Assembly (NCBI GenBank): GCA_018396535.1
Contig: JAGTQC010000001.1
Coordinates: 62,001 to 126,000 of the forward strand
Length of the DNA stretch: 64,000 nt
Direction of reading: 5' to 3'
Source: Candidatus Bathyarchaeota archaeon
Lineage (GTDB): Archaea > Thermoproteota > CALKCG01 > B24 > DRYS01
Within the stretch, counting starts at the first letter, position 1; every line of letters starts with the position of its first letter. Below the pieces are notes generated by a model. The model was given only the letters and a program-made list of their open reading frames with translations. It did no database searches and was not told where the DNA came from. The translations under genes were made by a program, and so were the position numbers. This document shows, in pieces, positions 25,881-35,211 of the stretch.

Positions 25881-27443
25881 CTATAACTCGATGTTATAGA
25901 TGTTTTTCCCGATCTCCTTCGAGAGGATCTTAGTTATCAAGATAGAGTATGCTACTACCACAACTATCGATAACCAGCTCTTAGCGTCTCCGAAACCTAG
26001 ATTTAACTCTAGCATTACTAGAATATATACTGGTGTTAGGAGTAGTATTGATAGTAGCATAGAGACTAGTCCGATTAGTAGTGAAGGGGCGCCGATACCC
26101 TTCAATTTAATGAGACCTATCATAACATATAGGTTTACGGAGCATCCTATCATCGATGTTGAGATGGTTAGGATCAGTGGTGCTATCGGGTTAACCTTGT
26201 ATATCATAGATAAAACCGCTACTACAACAACCGGTATAGTCGAGGAGAGCGATATGAAGGTGTATAGGAGAGCTTTAACCATTACGTATATATCCATACC
26301 CGAAGTCAACTGTATCCAAAGGTTACCAGAATCTGAGGCTCTCCAATTACTAACCAGCATTAACGGGATGGTTAGCGAATATACCCCTACTATGAATGTT
26401 AGGGAGTATGGGAGGATCTGCTGATTCTGGGATAGGCTACCACTTATAGAAGTAGCTATGAGTGATGCTAGTAGGTAGAGGAGTATGATAGTGAATAGGC
26501 TTCCCTCCCTTAACACTCTTATAAACTCCTTCTTCATCAGGAAGACTAGTATAGATCTTGATTCAGGATTCAGTATCGAAATAACGCCCATTCTAGAAAA
26601 TACTCTAATACTACGCTCCATTTGCAGGTTCTGCATCCTCATAGATGTATCGAAGGGGGATATAAATGGGATACTAGAAACTGATGGGAAGAAGTTTTTC
26701 ATAGATGCTGATAGAAAGAATAGTAGTGATAGTAGGAAGTAAAACGATAAACCAGTAAGATCGATTATTAGATTATCCAAACCGTATACTAAGCCTACAA
26801 TTATCTTCGCTAAGAATGTTGAAGGATAGGGTAATAAAGTGTAACCTATAGGTAGATCGGATATAAGTCCAGCTGATGGAAATAGAAGGAGGAATATGGT
26901 AGCTAGTATAAATATATTGGTTAGTACACCCCTATACAGAGATTTCACTATGGAGAAGGAGACTTTAAGAAAGAGAAGTGTGAAGGTAAAGAGGAGGACA
27001 GATAGTAGTATGAGTAGCGCAGAGGATATAGAGAGTTTAAGTAGATATACTATCATCAAGTAGAAGATAACGAGTGGATTAGCGAAGATGGATAGGGATG
27101 TAAGATTAGAGAATGTATCTGCTATCAAGTATTCTCTAGGTTTTATAGGAGAGGTAAGGATGATATTTTGTTCGTATTCGAATACAGTGTAGCCTCTTAA
27201 TGCTAGGGAGATTGCGAAGACCATGAGTAGACTAGCTATTGAAGATAATTGCTCTATGCATGGGTTTATATCCACAGTCTCTCTAACAGCATTGGATAAA
27301 GTGAGGGATAGACCGAATAAGCCTGGAAGGAGACCAAACGTATAGAAGATTAAGAGAGCTATACTAGCCTTCGATGCTTTAAGAGTACCGAGTAGCATCT
27401 TAACTTTGAAGATGTACAGGTTTAGAATAACATGGATCCTCAT
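25881..27443 (-). CDS. ABC-2 type multi-span membrane protein
   Basis: 520 residues with about 12 membrane segments and few charged loops; contains EYEQNIILTSPIKPREYLIADTF, resembling the ABC-2 coupling region, and KKEFIRVLREGSLF at mid-protein. It overlaps the ATPase gene 27440-28222 by four bases, so the two form one exporter. It lacks the large extracytoplasmic domain of the neighbouring permease. Substrate unknown. Confidence 0.8.
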   Translation of the reverse strand: MRIHVILNLYIFKVKMLLGTLKASKASIALLIFYTFGLLPGLFGLSLTLSNAVRETVDINPCIEQLSSIASLLMVFAISLALRGYTVFEYEQNIILTSPIKPREYLIADTFSNLTSLSIFANPLVIFYLMIVYLLKLSISSALLILLSVLLFTFTLLFLKVSFSIVKSLYRGVLTNIFILATIFLLLFPSAGLISDLPIGYTLLPYPSTFLAKIIVGLVYGLDNLIIDLTGLSFYFLLSLLFFLSASMKNFFPSVSSIPFISPFDTSMRMQNLQMERSIRVFSRMGVISILNPESRSILVFLMKKEFIRVLREGSLFTIILLYLLASLIATSISGSLSQNQQILPYSLTFIVGVYSLTIPLMLVSNWRASDSGNLWIQLTSGMDIYVMVKALLYTFISLSSTIPVVVVAVLSMIYKVNPIAPLILTISTSMIGCSVNLYVMIGLIKLKGIGAPSLLIGLVSMLLSILLLTPVYILVMLELNLGFGDAKSWLSIVVVVAYSILITKILSKEIGKNIYNIEL

Positions 27444-28222
27444 AGCCTCCCCCTCTTCAACATCTCATCTCTGGTAGACTTCACTTCCGCTTCTTCTATC
27501 AATTTGAGGAATACTTCTTCTAAAGTCGCATTCTCACCTGTTCTTGATAATTGTTTGAGAATCTTTAGATCACCAGAAGCTACATTCTGCCCTTTATAGA
27601 TTATAGCAACCCTATCGCAAAGCCTCTCAGCTGTATCGAGCATATGAGTTGATATGAAAACAGTTTTACCATCCTTAACTCTCTCGCTAAATAGCTCCTT
27701 CAATAAATGCTGCCCCATAGGATCGATACCTATGAACGGTTCATCAAGAATCAGTAGATCCGGGTCATGTATAAGAGCTGATGCTATAGCAACCTTTTGA
27801 CGCATACCTTTAGAAAGGGAGACGATTAACGACCTCCTCTTATCTTCGAGTTCGAATAGATTAGTAAGGTGATCGATCCTCTCCCTGATATGCTTAGTTG
27901 AAACACCCCTAATCTTCCCCGAGTATATGAGAAACTCCTCAACGGTTAGATAATCTGGTAGAGAAACAGATTCAGGTACATACCCTATAAGCTTCTTATA
28001 CTCATATGGCTTCTCATATATATCTACACCGTTAACTTTCACGAGACCTCTATCCATCTTCAAGAGACCTACTATTATCTTAAGCGTCGTCGTCTTGCCA
28101 GCACCATTAGGACCTATAAGCCCGAAGATCTCACCTTTTCTAACCTCAAGATTTAAACCTCTAAGTGCTTGAATACCGTTATAAGACTTCCAAACATCTA
28201 TCAATTCGACTATGAAGGTCAT
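27440..28222 (-). CDS. ABC-2 exporter ATP-binding protein
   Basis: 260 residues: Walker A GPNGAGKTTT, signature LSKGMRQKVAIASAL, Walker B LLILDEPFIGIDP, switch histidine ISTHMLD. The downstream gene is its membrane partner by four-base overlap. Two different ABC-2 exporters in a row may reflect an old duplication, though the permeases differ in architecture. Confidence 0.92.
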   Translation of the reverse strand: MTFIVELIDVWKSYNGIQALRGLNLEVRKGEIFGLIGPNGAGKTTTLKIIVGLLKMDRGLVKVNGVDIYEKPYEYKKLIGYVPESVSLPDYLTVEEFLIYSGKIRGVSTKHIRERIDHLTNLFELEDKRRSLIVSLSKGMRQKVAIASALIHDPDLLILDEPFIGIDPMGQHLLKELFSERVKDGKTVFISTHMLDTAERLCDRVAIIYKGQNVASGDLKILKQLSRTGENATLEEVFLKLIEEAEVKSTRDEMLKRGRL

Positions 28223-28446
28223 AGTACACTATCCTCTATACAGATTAACGTATTGATCTATCTGTGATATTAATATTAGATAAGCTGATAATAGTTGTAC
28301 AACGTTTTTCATCCTTCGTAAAGAGGCTTTAGGAATACGGTTTAAGACCCATTTTATTCAGCTTCGAGTGCTTAACTGACAGCTGTTTAAGATTTACTTA
28401 AAGCTATCGATCTGCAAAAGAATCTGTAGAGATTTCTCTATTGGAG

Positions 28447-28521
28447 TGGGGCCGGCCGGATTTGAACCGGCGACCACGCGGGCCCAAGCCGCGTATCCTA
28501 ACCTAGCTGGACTACGGCCCC
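28447..28521 (-). tRNA. tRNA-Pro(TGG)
   Basis: Reverse strand: acceptor GGGGCCG/CGGCCCC, anticodon stem CGCGG/CCGCG with loop CTTGGGC (anticodon TGG), T arm GCCGG-TTCAAAT-CCGGC, discriminator A. No intron and no encoded CCA. Confidence 0.95.
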
Positions 28522-28606
28522 CCTACTGGGATTATATCTTATAAAGCTGGCTCGAGATAAATATTTAACGTAGATTATGCAACCATATAATTGAGGTGTC
28601 TAGGCT

Positions 28607-29221
28607 ATGCGTATTAGATGGCTTAGTCATGCATGCTTTGAGCTATCTAATGGAAAGATAGTATTAATAGACCCGTATTTTAAAGGTAATAGGCTTGCTC
28701 CAAGGTATGAAGGGAAGCCTGAAATAGTACTTCTTACACATGAGCACTTTGATCATGCAGATACAGATTTCCTCTCTAGAATTAAACCAAAGATTGTAGT
28801 CGGGCCGCCATCAGTTAGTTATCCAGGTGTAAGAATAATTAGGGTTGGCGAAGCCTTAAACCTAGATGATGTAAAGGTTACAGCTTTAAACGCTAGCCAT
28901 CCTCAGAGTAGGTATCCTGTAGCATATCTCGTAGAGTATAGCGGCGTCATTCTTCTCCATCTAGGCGATACCTATCTAGATGCTATAAAGCCGTTAAGCG
29001 TAGATGTGGATCTAGCTTTAGTACCTATAGGTGGGACTTATACTATGGATATAGATGAAGCTATCGAAGCATTAGAGAGAATTAAACCTAAACTTACGAT
29101 ACCCATGCACTTCAATACATTTCCAGAGATAAGAGCTGATCCGGAGGAGTTTAGAAAGAAAGCTGAGGCTAGAGGCTATAGGGTTAGGGTACTATCCATA
29201 GGTGAATATATAGAAGTCTAA
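28607..29221 (+). CDS. UPF0173 metal-dependent hydrolase (metallo-beta-lactamase fold)
   Basis: 204-residue single-domain metallo-beta-lactamase protein with the zinc motif THEHFDHAD (HxHxDH), a downstream histidine (NASHPQS), the bridging aspartate in LHLGDTYLD, and the last histidine in IPMHFNTFPE. Start MRIRWLSHACFEL is typical of UPF0173. Substrate not established for the family. GAGGTG lies eight bases before the ATG. Convergent with the uronate-isomerase-like gene. Confidence 0.88.
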   Translation: MRIRWLSHACFELSNGKIVLIDPYFKGNRLAPRYEGKPEIVLLTHEHFDHADTDFLSRIKPKIVVGPPSVSYPGVRIIRVGEALNLDDVKVTALNASHPQSRYPVAYLVEYSGVILLHLGDTYLDAIKPLSVDVDLALVPIGGTYTMDIDEAIEALERIKPKLTIPMHFNTFPEIRADPEEFRKKAEARGYRVRVLSIGEYIEV

Positions 29222-29236
29222 GGATTTAGAAATATT

Positions 29237-30478
29237 TTATAGCTTGAATAAACGCTTAGCATTACCTGAAAGTAGGGATCTAGCTACTTCTTCAGCTAGA
29301 TCTTTCGTATAGAAGCCTCTCTTCACCATGCAGTCTAGGGCCTCTGCTATCATCTTACGTGTAAGAGCAGCTTTACCATAGATCCATTCCAATACGTATG
29401 CATCGCTAAAGAAGCCGCAGATTTTACCCATGGGTATAAGTTGTAAGCGTTCAAGTATATGCTGTATTATGCTTTCAGGGAAGAAACAGTACCACCAGTA
29501 GCCTGTTAAATAGACGTTAGGATAGTTTTTAGCTATTACCGTAAGCTCGTGGGATTGGAATCTATAAGCGGATATAAGGTGGAAATCTACATTCTTATAC
29601 TGATCGAAGAATCTACATAGCGATATGAGACCCCTTTGCTTGAAACATATAGCTAGATCTGGAGGTGAAGATCCAGGTATATCCCTCACAACTCCGATCA
29701 TTATTTGTATCGGAAGTTTATACTCATAACATAGATCCAATATTATGGATAGGGCTACCGATCTTAAATGAATCCTTTCTGCACCTGATAATGGTTTACC
29801 TACGTAGAGTTTGGTATATGCTTCATTAGCCAGAGCTCTATGGGTTAGCTCATAGGTTTCAAAACTTTGGAAGGATATAGCAGCTGTAGCAGCTGATCTA
29901 TCGAATACTTTAAATCTATCTGCAAGTAGATCCTCGAATTCACCTAGAGTAGATGCCGATCCTCCAGATACCTTCTCGAGTTGATCTATTGATTCCTTAG
30001 ATAAACCTCCGACTAGCGGATCAAGTCTAAGAGAAGCTACATACATCTTTCTATCGAATTCTGGTTTAGTCTCCGTTAACGGATTTATCGTTAAGAATAT
30101 CTTATCTATCTTAGCTTTCTCCCAAACTCTATAAATCCAATTTGGATCTGAGGATTTTGATATTATCGCTTCTCTAAGCTTAGGCCAGTTATATGTATCT
30201 AGATCATAGTCTAAGTCGTATAGATCTGATAGTATCTGTTTAAGACACCAGTACGTAGAAGTATTTCGTATAAGCTTGAAGTATTCGATAAGATCTCCTA
30301 CAGGATCCCTACTCTTTGCTTTAACTTCTTCAACAGGTACACCTACAGATCTAAGTTCAGTAGCTATATAGTGGTATAAGAGTATTTGCGATGGATCTGA
30401 AGCTATAGGTCTTCTAAAATCTATATGTGTATGTACATCTACTAGAGGTGCATCACGAACAACATCTTCAAGACTCAA
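29237..30478 (-). CDS. Uronate isomerase-like amidohydrolase
   Basis: 413-residue TIM-barrel amidohydrolase with N-terminal metal motif LVDVHTHIDF (HxH) and C-terminal GFFSDAYVLEWIYGK, the position of the FSDSR motif of UxaC-type uronate isomerases, followed by VARSLLSGNAKRLFKL. YLTGYWWYCFFPESI also matches the family. Shorter than bacterial UxaC (about 470) and SDA replaces SDSR, so the substrate may differ from glucuronate. TTG start with GAGGTG upstream. Stands alone, behind a palindrome/TATA arrangement. Confidence 0.75.
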   Translation of the reverse strand: MSLEDVVRDAPLVDVHTHIDFRRPIASDPSQILLYHYIATELRSVGVPVEEVKAKSRDPVGDLIEYFKLIRNTSTYWCLKQILSDLYDLDYDLDTYNWPKLREAIISKSSDPNWIYRVWEKAKIDKIFLTINPLTETKPEFDRKMYVASLRLDPLVGGLSKESIDQLEKVSGGSASTLGEFEDLLADRFKVFDRSAATAAISFQSFETYELTHRALANEAYTKLYVGKPLSGAERIHLRSVALSIILDLCYEYKLPIQIMIGVVRDIPGSSPPDLAICFKQRGLISLCRFFDQYKNVDFHLISAYRFQSHELTVIAKNYPNVYLTGYWWYCFFPESIIQHILERLQLIPMGKICGFFSDAYVLEWIYGKAALTRKMIAEALDCMVKRGFYTKDLAEEVARSLLSGNAKRLFKL

Positions 30479-30529
30479 AGTATAGCAACACCTCTTAAGG
30501 ATAGATGCCCTAAGTATCGTAAATTAAAC

Positions 30530-30545
30530 TTTCTCTATAGAGAAA
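30530..30545 (-). promoter_or_regulatory. Perfect 16-bp palindrome next to the promoter of the uronate-isomerase-like gene
   Basis: TTTCTCTATAGAGAAA is perfectly self-complementary and abuts the TATA-like sequence AGTTTAATTTACG (30518-30530, minus strand), about 50 bases before the TTG start. A dimeric repressor or activator bound here would touch the BRE/TATA region. Confidence 0.5.
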
Positions 30546-30726
30546 ACTATGTTAGGTAACAGCACTAGATTATAATGGTAATGTATTATCTGCTTTCCGA
30601 TACCATACCGACTATACATAATATCTTAAAGGTTATAGGATTGTTTCCGTAGGATATTACCGGTAACCTACCACTAAGAATAAAATTAGGGATATGTAAG
30701 TAGATGATGGTTGGGATGACCCTATC

Positions 30727-30900
30727 GTGGAATGTATAATAGTTTTAAGAAGGATTGAAACTGGGAAAACCATATATGTGAGATACCATTACAGTTATTT
30801 CAAAACAATGAATTTAAACGTAAGAAGGATGTTTGATGATCCAGTTGTAAGGGTTAGATACGTGAAGTCTGGGTGGAAGGCTCTAAAGAAAAATGGTTGA
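30727..30900 (+). CDS. Possible very small protein (57 aa)
   Basis: Open GTG-started frame too short for the ORF track, with charged beta-like sequence (RRIETGKTIYVRYHYSYF, then DDPVVRVRYVKSG). DDPIV and DDPVV recur about 40 residues apart when the frame is read from 30700. No Shine-Dalgarno is obvious. It could be a relic. The rest of 30546-30726 shows no gene. Confidence 0.25.
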   Translation: MECIIVLRRIETGKTIYVRYHYSYFKTMNLNVRRMFDDPVVRVRYVKSGWKALKKNG

Positions 30901-30908
30901 AGGATTAC

Positions 30909-31238
30909 CTATAGTATCTTTGATCCTGGTGGAACTGGTTCAAATGTTGTAAGCCATATAGGCTTACCATCAGTCATAGCGGCTAAAGCCATACCTTTAG
31001 ATTCAACACCAGCTATCTTTTTAGGTTCTAGATTCACTAGTACAACGAGAAGCCTACCCTTAAACCATTCAGGGGTATAGTACTCTCCTCCACCAGCTAC
31101 GATCGTACGGATCTCTCCTCCACCTACATCCACCTTAAGTTTTACTACCTTACTTCTTCCAGGAATTCTCTCAGCATCGATAACATAGCCAATTCTTAAG
31201 TCGAGCCTACTGAAATCCTCTATAGATACCATGCTCAT
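30909..31238 (-). CDS. tRNA-binding domain protein (MetRS beta/CsaA-like)
   Basis: About 109 residues in the OB-fold tRNA-binding family: FSRLDLRIGYVIDAERIPGRSKVVKLKVDVGG, then RTIVAGGGEYY and LVVLVNLEPKKIAGVESKGMALAA, the classic MetG C-terminal/CsaA pattern. In archaea this domain is often a free-standing beta subunit of methionyl-tRNA synthetase. The ATG at 31238 follows AGGTG by eight bases and is chosen over the track start at 31259. Confidence 0.88.
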   Translation of the reverse strand: MSMVSIEDFSRLDLRIGYVIDAERIPGRSKVVKLKVDVGGGEIRTIVAGGGEYYTPEWFKGRLLVVLVNLEPKKIAGVESKGMALAAMTDGKPIWLTTFEPVPPGSKIL

Positions 31239-31376
31239 AACGTCTACACCTGAATACATCTTTCCATATCTGAATAGGGATTTAAGTGTTTTCCCTAAAC
31301 CATAGATTCGATTAAGGATGTATAACTAGGTTGAAAGTCTAAGATTATAAGAGACTGCTACCTATATACAGGCGAA

Positions 31377-31423
31377 ACATTTTTATCCAGGATTATGAAG
31401 TTATCTTGTTCCCCGTTGGGGGG
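31377..31423 (+). promoter_or_regulatory. Leader of the leuA-ilv operon
   Basis: A T-rich box AACATTTTTAT at 31377-31387 is a reasonable TATA element for a transcript starting near 31410. The leader then holds a small GC hairpin CCCC-GTT-GGGG (31411-31421) and a short open frame from TTG 31425 behind GGGGGGA (12 codons, FIVGCYFIGGA) that overlaps the start of leuA in another frame. It is not rich in leucine, so classical attenuation is not indicated. Confidence 0.4.
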
Positions 31424-31446
31424 ATTGTTTATCGTGGGGTGTTATT

Positions 31447-32952
31447 TTATCGGAGGCGCCTAGGAATACTTTAAGATTTCTAGATACCACACTTAGGGAT
31501 GGTGAACAGACCCCTGGCATTTCGTTAAAACCGGAGGAGAAGCTTAAAATAGCATTAGCTCTAGACGAACTTAACATAGATGTCATAGAAGTCGGTTTTC
31601 CGGCTGCATCTGAAGGTGAATTTTTAGCGGCTAAGATGATAGCTAATCAAGGGTTGAAAGCTGAAGTATGCGGTATGAGTAGAGGTGTTTTCGCAGATAT
31701 AGAATGCGTAGCTAAGAGTGGATGTAGAAGTATCCATCTAGTAATACCTTCATCCGATCTTCATATCAAGTATAAGCTCGGTAAATATAGGGAAGAAATC
31801 TTATCTATGGTTGAAAAGTGTGTTGAATACGCTAAAAGCTATGGTTTAACAGTCGAGTTATCGGCTGAGGATGGTAGTAGAAGCGATATAGCATTCTTAG
31901 AAGAATTCTTTAGAAGGGGTATCGAGGTTGGAGCTGATAGATTGTGTATATGCGATACAGTCGGTATACTAACGCCTAATAAGGCGTATAAACTATTCGC
32001 GAATATCGCTAACAAATTCTCAGGGAAAATTATAAGTGCACATTGTCATGATGATTTTGGTTTAGCTGTTGCTAATAGTATAGCTGCTGTAGAAGCTGGT
32101 GCTAGACAGGTTCATGTAACTGTTAACGGTCTAGGTGAGAGAGCTGGAAATGCTGCATTAGAAGAAGTAGCGGTAGCATTAAAAATACTATACGGATACG
32201 ATGTAAAACTGAACCTAGCTAAGATATATGAAGTATCACAGCTTGTATCTAGGATTACCGGCGTCTACGTTCAACCGAATAAAGCTATAGTAGGAGATAA
32301 TGCATTCACACATGAATCTGGGATACATACACACGGCATACTTAGAAATCCATTGACCTACGAACCTATACCGCCAGAACTGGTAGGTAGACGTAGAAGA
32401 CTAGTAGCAGGTAAACATGCAGGTAGACATGGGGTAGAAGCTATACTGAAAGATATGGGATTAAACCCGACTACAGAGCAGGTTGAGGAAATATTCCGTA
32501 GAGTTAAGGCTATGGGTGATAAGGGTAGAAAGATTACAGATGTTGATCTAAGAGTTATAGCTGAGAACGTTATGGGCATACCTAGAGCTAGGTTTGTAGC
32601 ATTAGAGGAATTAGTAGTAGTTACAGGCGATAAGATTACACCCACAGCATCGGTGAAGCTTAGGTTTAAGGATAAGATTGTGCAAGCCGCAGCCGTAGGT
32701 GTAGGACCCGTAGACGCTGCTATGAATGCAGCTAAAGCTGCTTTAAACCTTCTAGAACCTATAAAATTGGATAAATATGATGTTAAAGCTATAAGCGGTG
32801 GAACAGACGCTATAGTCGAGGTATCAGTCGTACTCAGTAAAGGTGATAGAACTGTTACATCGCATAGTGCTCGTGAAGATATCGTTCTAGCTAGTATAGA
32901 AGCTCTATTGGAGGGGGTTAACCTCTTACTCGGAGGTTCTAATGATGGTTAG
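31447..32952 (+). CDS. leuA: 2-isopropylmalate synthase (or citramalate synthase)
   Basis: Claisen condensation of acetyl-CoA with 2-oxoisovalerate, first step of leucine synthesis. The track starts at ATG 31636, but the essential catalytic motif LDTTLRDGEQTPG is encoded just upstream at about 31480-31520, in frame, so the real start is near 31444-31447. No ATG, GTG or TTG is available after the TGA at 31396; ATT 31444 or TTA 31447 (five bases after GGGGTG) are the candidates. The protein of about 501 residues has HCHDDFGLAVANS (metal histidines), GLGERAGNA and a C-terminal LeuA allosteric domain. It overlaps ilvB. A one-base sequence error restoring a GTG start is possible. Confidence 0.88.
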   Translation, partial: LSEAPRNTLRFLDTTLRDGEQTPGISLKPEEKLKIALALDELNIDVIEVGFPAASEGEFLAAKMIANQGLKAEVCGMSRGVFADIECVAKSGCRSIHLVIPSSDLHIKYKLGKYREEILSMVEKCVEYAKSYGLTVELSAEDGSRSDIAFLEEFFRRGIEVGADRLCICDTVGILTPNKAYKLFANIANKFSGKIISAHCHDDFGLAVANSIAAVEAGARQVHVTVNGLGERAGNAALEEVAVALKILYGYDVKLNLAKIYEVSQLVSRITGVYVQPNKAIVGDNAFTHESGIHTHGILRNPLTYEPIPPELVGRRRRLVAGKHAGRHGVEAILKDMGLNPTTEQVEEIFRRVKAMGDKGRKITDVDLRVIAENVMGIPRARFVALEELVVVTGDKITPTASVKLRFKDKIVQAAAVGVGPVDAAMNAAKAALNLLEPIKLDKYDVKAISGGTDAIVEVSVVLSKGDRTVTSHSAREDIVLASIEALLEGVNLLLGGSNDG

Positions 32953-34645
32953 GATGACTGGTGCTAAAGCTCTAATAGAATCTTTGAAGAAGGAGGGAGT
33001 GAGAGTAGTATTCGGTCTACCTGGAGGAGCTATACTACCAGTCTACGATGCACTCTACGACGAGACAGAATTAAGACATATACTTGTTAGGCATGAGCAG
33101 TGTGCAGCTCACATGGCTGACGGGTATGCTAGAGCTAGTGGCAGGGTAGGCGTCTGCATGGCTACTTCAGGTCCAGGTGCAACCAATCTGACGACAGGAG
33201 TAGCTACAGCATACATGGATTCATCTCCTATCGTAGCTATCACAGGGCAGGTTCCCACAATCATGATAGGTAGAGATGCATTTCAGGAAGCGGATATAGT
33301 TGGTATAATGACGCCGATAACGAAGCATTGCTTCCAACCTAGAGATGCTAAGGAAATACCTAGAATTGTTAAGGAAGCCTTCTACATAGCTTCAACAGGT
33401 AGACCTGGACCTGTACTTATAGATCTACCCAGGGATGTTCAACAAATGGAGGCAGATATAGAGTTTCCTGAAGATGTGAAACTCCTAGGATATAACCCTA
33501 AGCTTGAGCCTCACCCATTGCAGATTAAGAAGGCAGCTAAGCTACTAGTAGAGGCTGAAAAACCATTCATTCTAGCTGGGGGAGGTGTAAGATTATCCGG
33601 AGCTTATATGGAGCTTGTAGCTTTAGCAGAACTACTACAAGCACCTATAGGTACGACGCTTATGGGTAAAGGCGTCGTACCAGAAGATCATCCACTATGT
33701 GTAGGTGGGGTAGGGATGCATGGAGGGGTAGCGAATAAGATTATATGCGAAGCAGATGTTATACTAGCTATAGGCGTTAGATTCTCTGATAGAACTACAG
33801 GAAGGTTCGATAGCTTCTGTCCTGAAGCTAAGATAATACATATAGATATAGATTCAGCCGAGATCAACAAGAATATTCGAGCTCACATACCTATAGTAGC
33901 TGACGCTAGGAGGGCTCTTAAAGCATTGTACGATGAGATAATAAACTTCGTAGCTAAATCTAACTTAAATAAAACTGGATGGATTAAGCGTGTAAATGAG
34001 GTTAAGGAATCGGCTAGGATCTACCTTGAGTGTGAAGGTGGAAGATTATCGGCTCCAGGAATCATACGTGAAATGCGCAAGCTGATGCCGCGTGAATCGA
34101 TACTCGTCACTGAAGTTGGACAAAATCAGATGTGGGCATACCTACACTTCCAAGTACTCATGCCTGGTGGATATATAACGTCTGGAGGCCTAGGGACTAT
34201 GGGGTTCGGATTCCCGGCATCCTTAGGAGCAAAGATAGCTAGACCAGATATACCTGTCGTAGATTTAGCTGGCGACGGAAGCTTCCTTATGACTGAGCAG
34301 GATTTAGCTACATCGATAGTTGAGGATATACCTGTAACCGTCGTGATATTAAATAACGGTGTATTAGGTATGGTAGCGCAATGGCAGAGATTATTCTATC
34401 ACAGGAGATATAGCCAAGTGCATCTAGGTAGGATACCTGATTTCGTTAAGCTAGCTGAAGCATACGGTGCAGAGGGTGTAAAAGTCGAAAATATAGATGA
34501 CTTTAGGGAAGCTTTCGCTAAAGCTTTGAAGAATGACGTAACAACGGTGATAGATGTACCTATAGATCCAGAGGAGGATGTACTACCTATGATACCTCCT
34601 GGAGGATCATTGAGAGATATGATGTGGAGGGGAAGAGTATCATGA
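32942..34645 (+). CDS. ilvB: Acetolactate synthase large subunit
   Basis: Thiamine-diphosphate enzyme making acetolactate or acetohydroxybutyrate for valine, leucine and isoleucine. 567 residues with VFGLPGGAILPVYDAL, the catalytic glutamate region VRHEQCAAHMADGYARASG, and the ThDP motif GDGSFLMTEQDLATSIVEDIPVTVVILNN. GGAGGT lies four bases before the ATG. The start overlaps the end of leuA and the stop overlaps ilvN as ATGA. Confidence 0.96.
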   Translation: MMVRMTGAKALIESLKKEGVRVVFGLPGGAILPVYDALYDETELRHILVRHEQCAAHMADGYARASGRVGVCMATSGPGATNLTTGVATAYMDSSPIVAITGQVPTIMIGRDAFQEADIVGIMTPITKHCFQPRDAKEIPRIVKEAFYIASTGRPGPVLIDLPRDVQQMEADIEFPEDVKLLGYNPKLEPHPLQIKKAAKLLVEAEKPFILAGGGVRLSGAYMELVALAELLQAPIGTTLMGKGVVPEDHPLCVGGVGMHGGVANKIICEADVILAIGVRFSDRTTGRFDSFCPEAKIIHIDIDSAEINKNIRAHIPIVADARRALKALYDEIINFVAKSNLNKTGWIKRVNEVKESARIYLECEGGRLSAPGIIREMRKLMPRESILVTEVGQNQMWAYLHFQVLMPGGYITSGGLGTMGFGFPASLGAKIARPDIPVVDLAGDGSFLMTEQDLATSIVEDIPVTVVILNNGVLGMVAQWQRLFYHRRYSQVHLGRIPDFVKLAEAYGAEGVKVENIDDFREAFAKALKNDVTTVIDVPIDPEEDVLPMIPPGGSLRDMMWRGRVS

Positions 34646-35145
34646 ACGAAACGAATGAGCATATAATAGCGGCGATAGTAGAGCATAAACCCGGGGTCCT
34701 ATTTAAGATAACTAACCTCATAAGGCGTAGAGGATTCAACATATCCAGCATATCTGTAGGCTCTACTGAGAATCCTAGTCTAGCTAGGATTACGATGACC
34801 GTAACAGGTGATGAAGCAACGATAGAGCAGGTTATTAAACAGTTGCAGAAAATAATCGAAGTAGTTAAAATATCTAGACTTAATCCATCTGAAAGCGTGA
34901 TTAGGGAGTTACTCTTGATCAAAGTCCATGTAGCCGATTCCAGAGCGAGAAGCGATATACTAATCTATACTCAGATATTCCGTGGTAGGATAATAGATGT
35001 AGCTCCGGATAGCATGATAATAGAGGTTACCGGAGGATCGAATAAGATAAACGCGTTTATAGAGCTTATGAAGCAATACGGGGTGAAGGAAATAGCAAGG
35101 ACAGGTATAACCGCTCTAGCTAGGGGTGAAAAGAGCCTGAAATAA
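34642..35145 (+). CDS. ilvN: Acetolactate synthase regulatory small subunit
   Basis: 167 residues: N-terminal ACT domain (IIAAIVEHKPGVLFKITNLIRRRGFNISSISVGST) and the usual C-terminal domain (RSDILIYTQIFRGRIIDVAPDSMIIEVTG). Regulates IlvB through valine binding. The ATG at 34642 inside the ilvB stop is preferred to GTG 34624. Confidence 0.94.
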   Translation: MNETNEHIIAAIVEHKPGVLFKITNLIRRRGFNISSISVGSTENPSLARITMTVTGDEATIEQVIKQLQKIIEVVKISRLNPSESVIRELLLIKVHVADSRARSDILIYTQIFRGRIIDVAPDSMIIEVTGGSNKINAFIELMKQYGVKEIARTGITALARGEKSLK

Positions 35146-35211
35146 CTGCTCAAATACATAAAATATCTTTATCTTATAGGCGATGATATATTCGAGCGGA
35201 GGGTGCGGTAT

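Noticed and set aside
25900-26424. 174-codon plus-strand ORF
   Set aside because: Antisense to the ABC-2 membrane protein, whose minus frame forms proper membrane segments.
31636-32952. ORF-track start of leuA at ATG 31636
   Set aside because: Would remove the catalytic DTTLRDGEQ strand that is encoded in frame upstream.
35203-35211. GTG 35203 as start of the TIM-barrel gene
   Set aside because: The GTG lies within GGAGGGTG, which is the ribosome site for ATG 35212.
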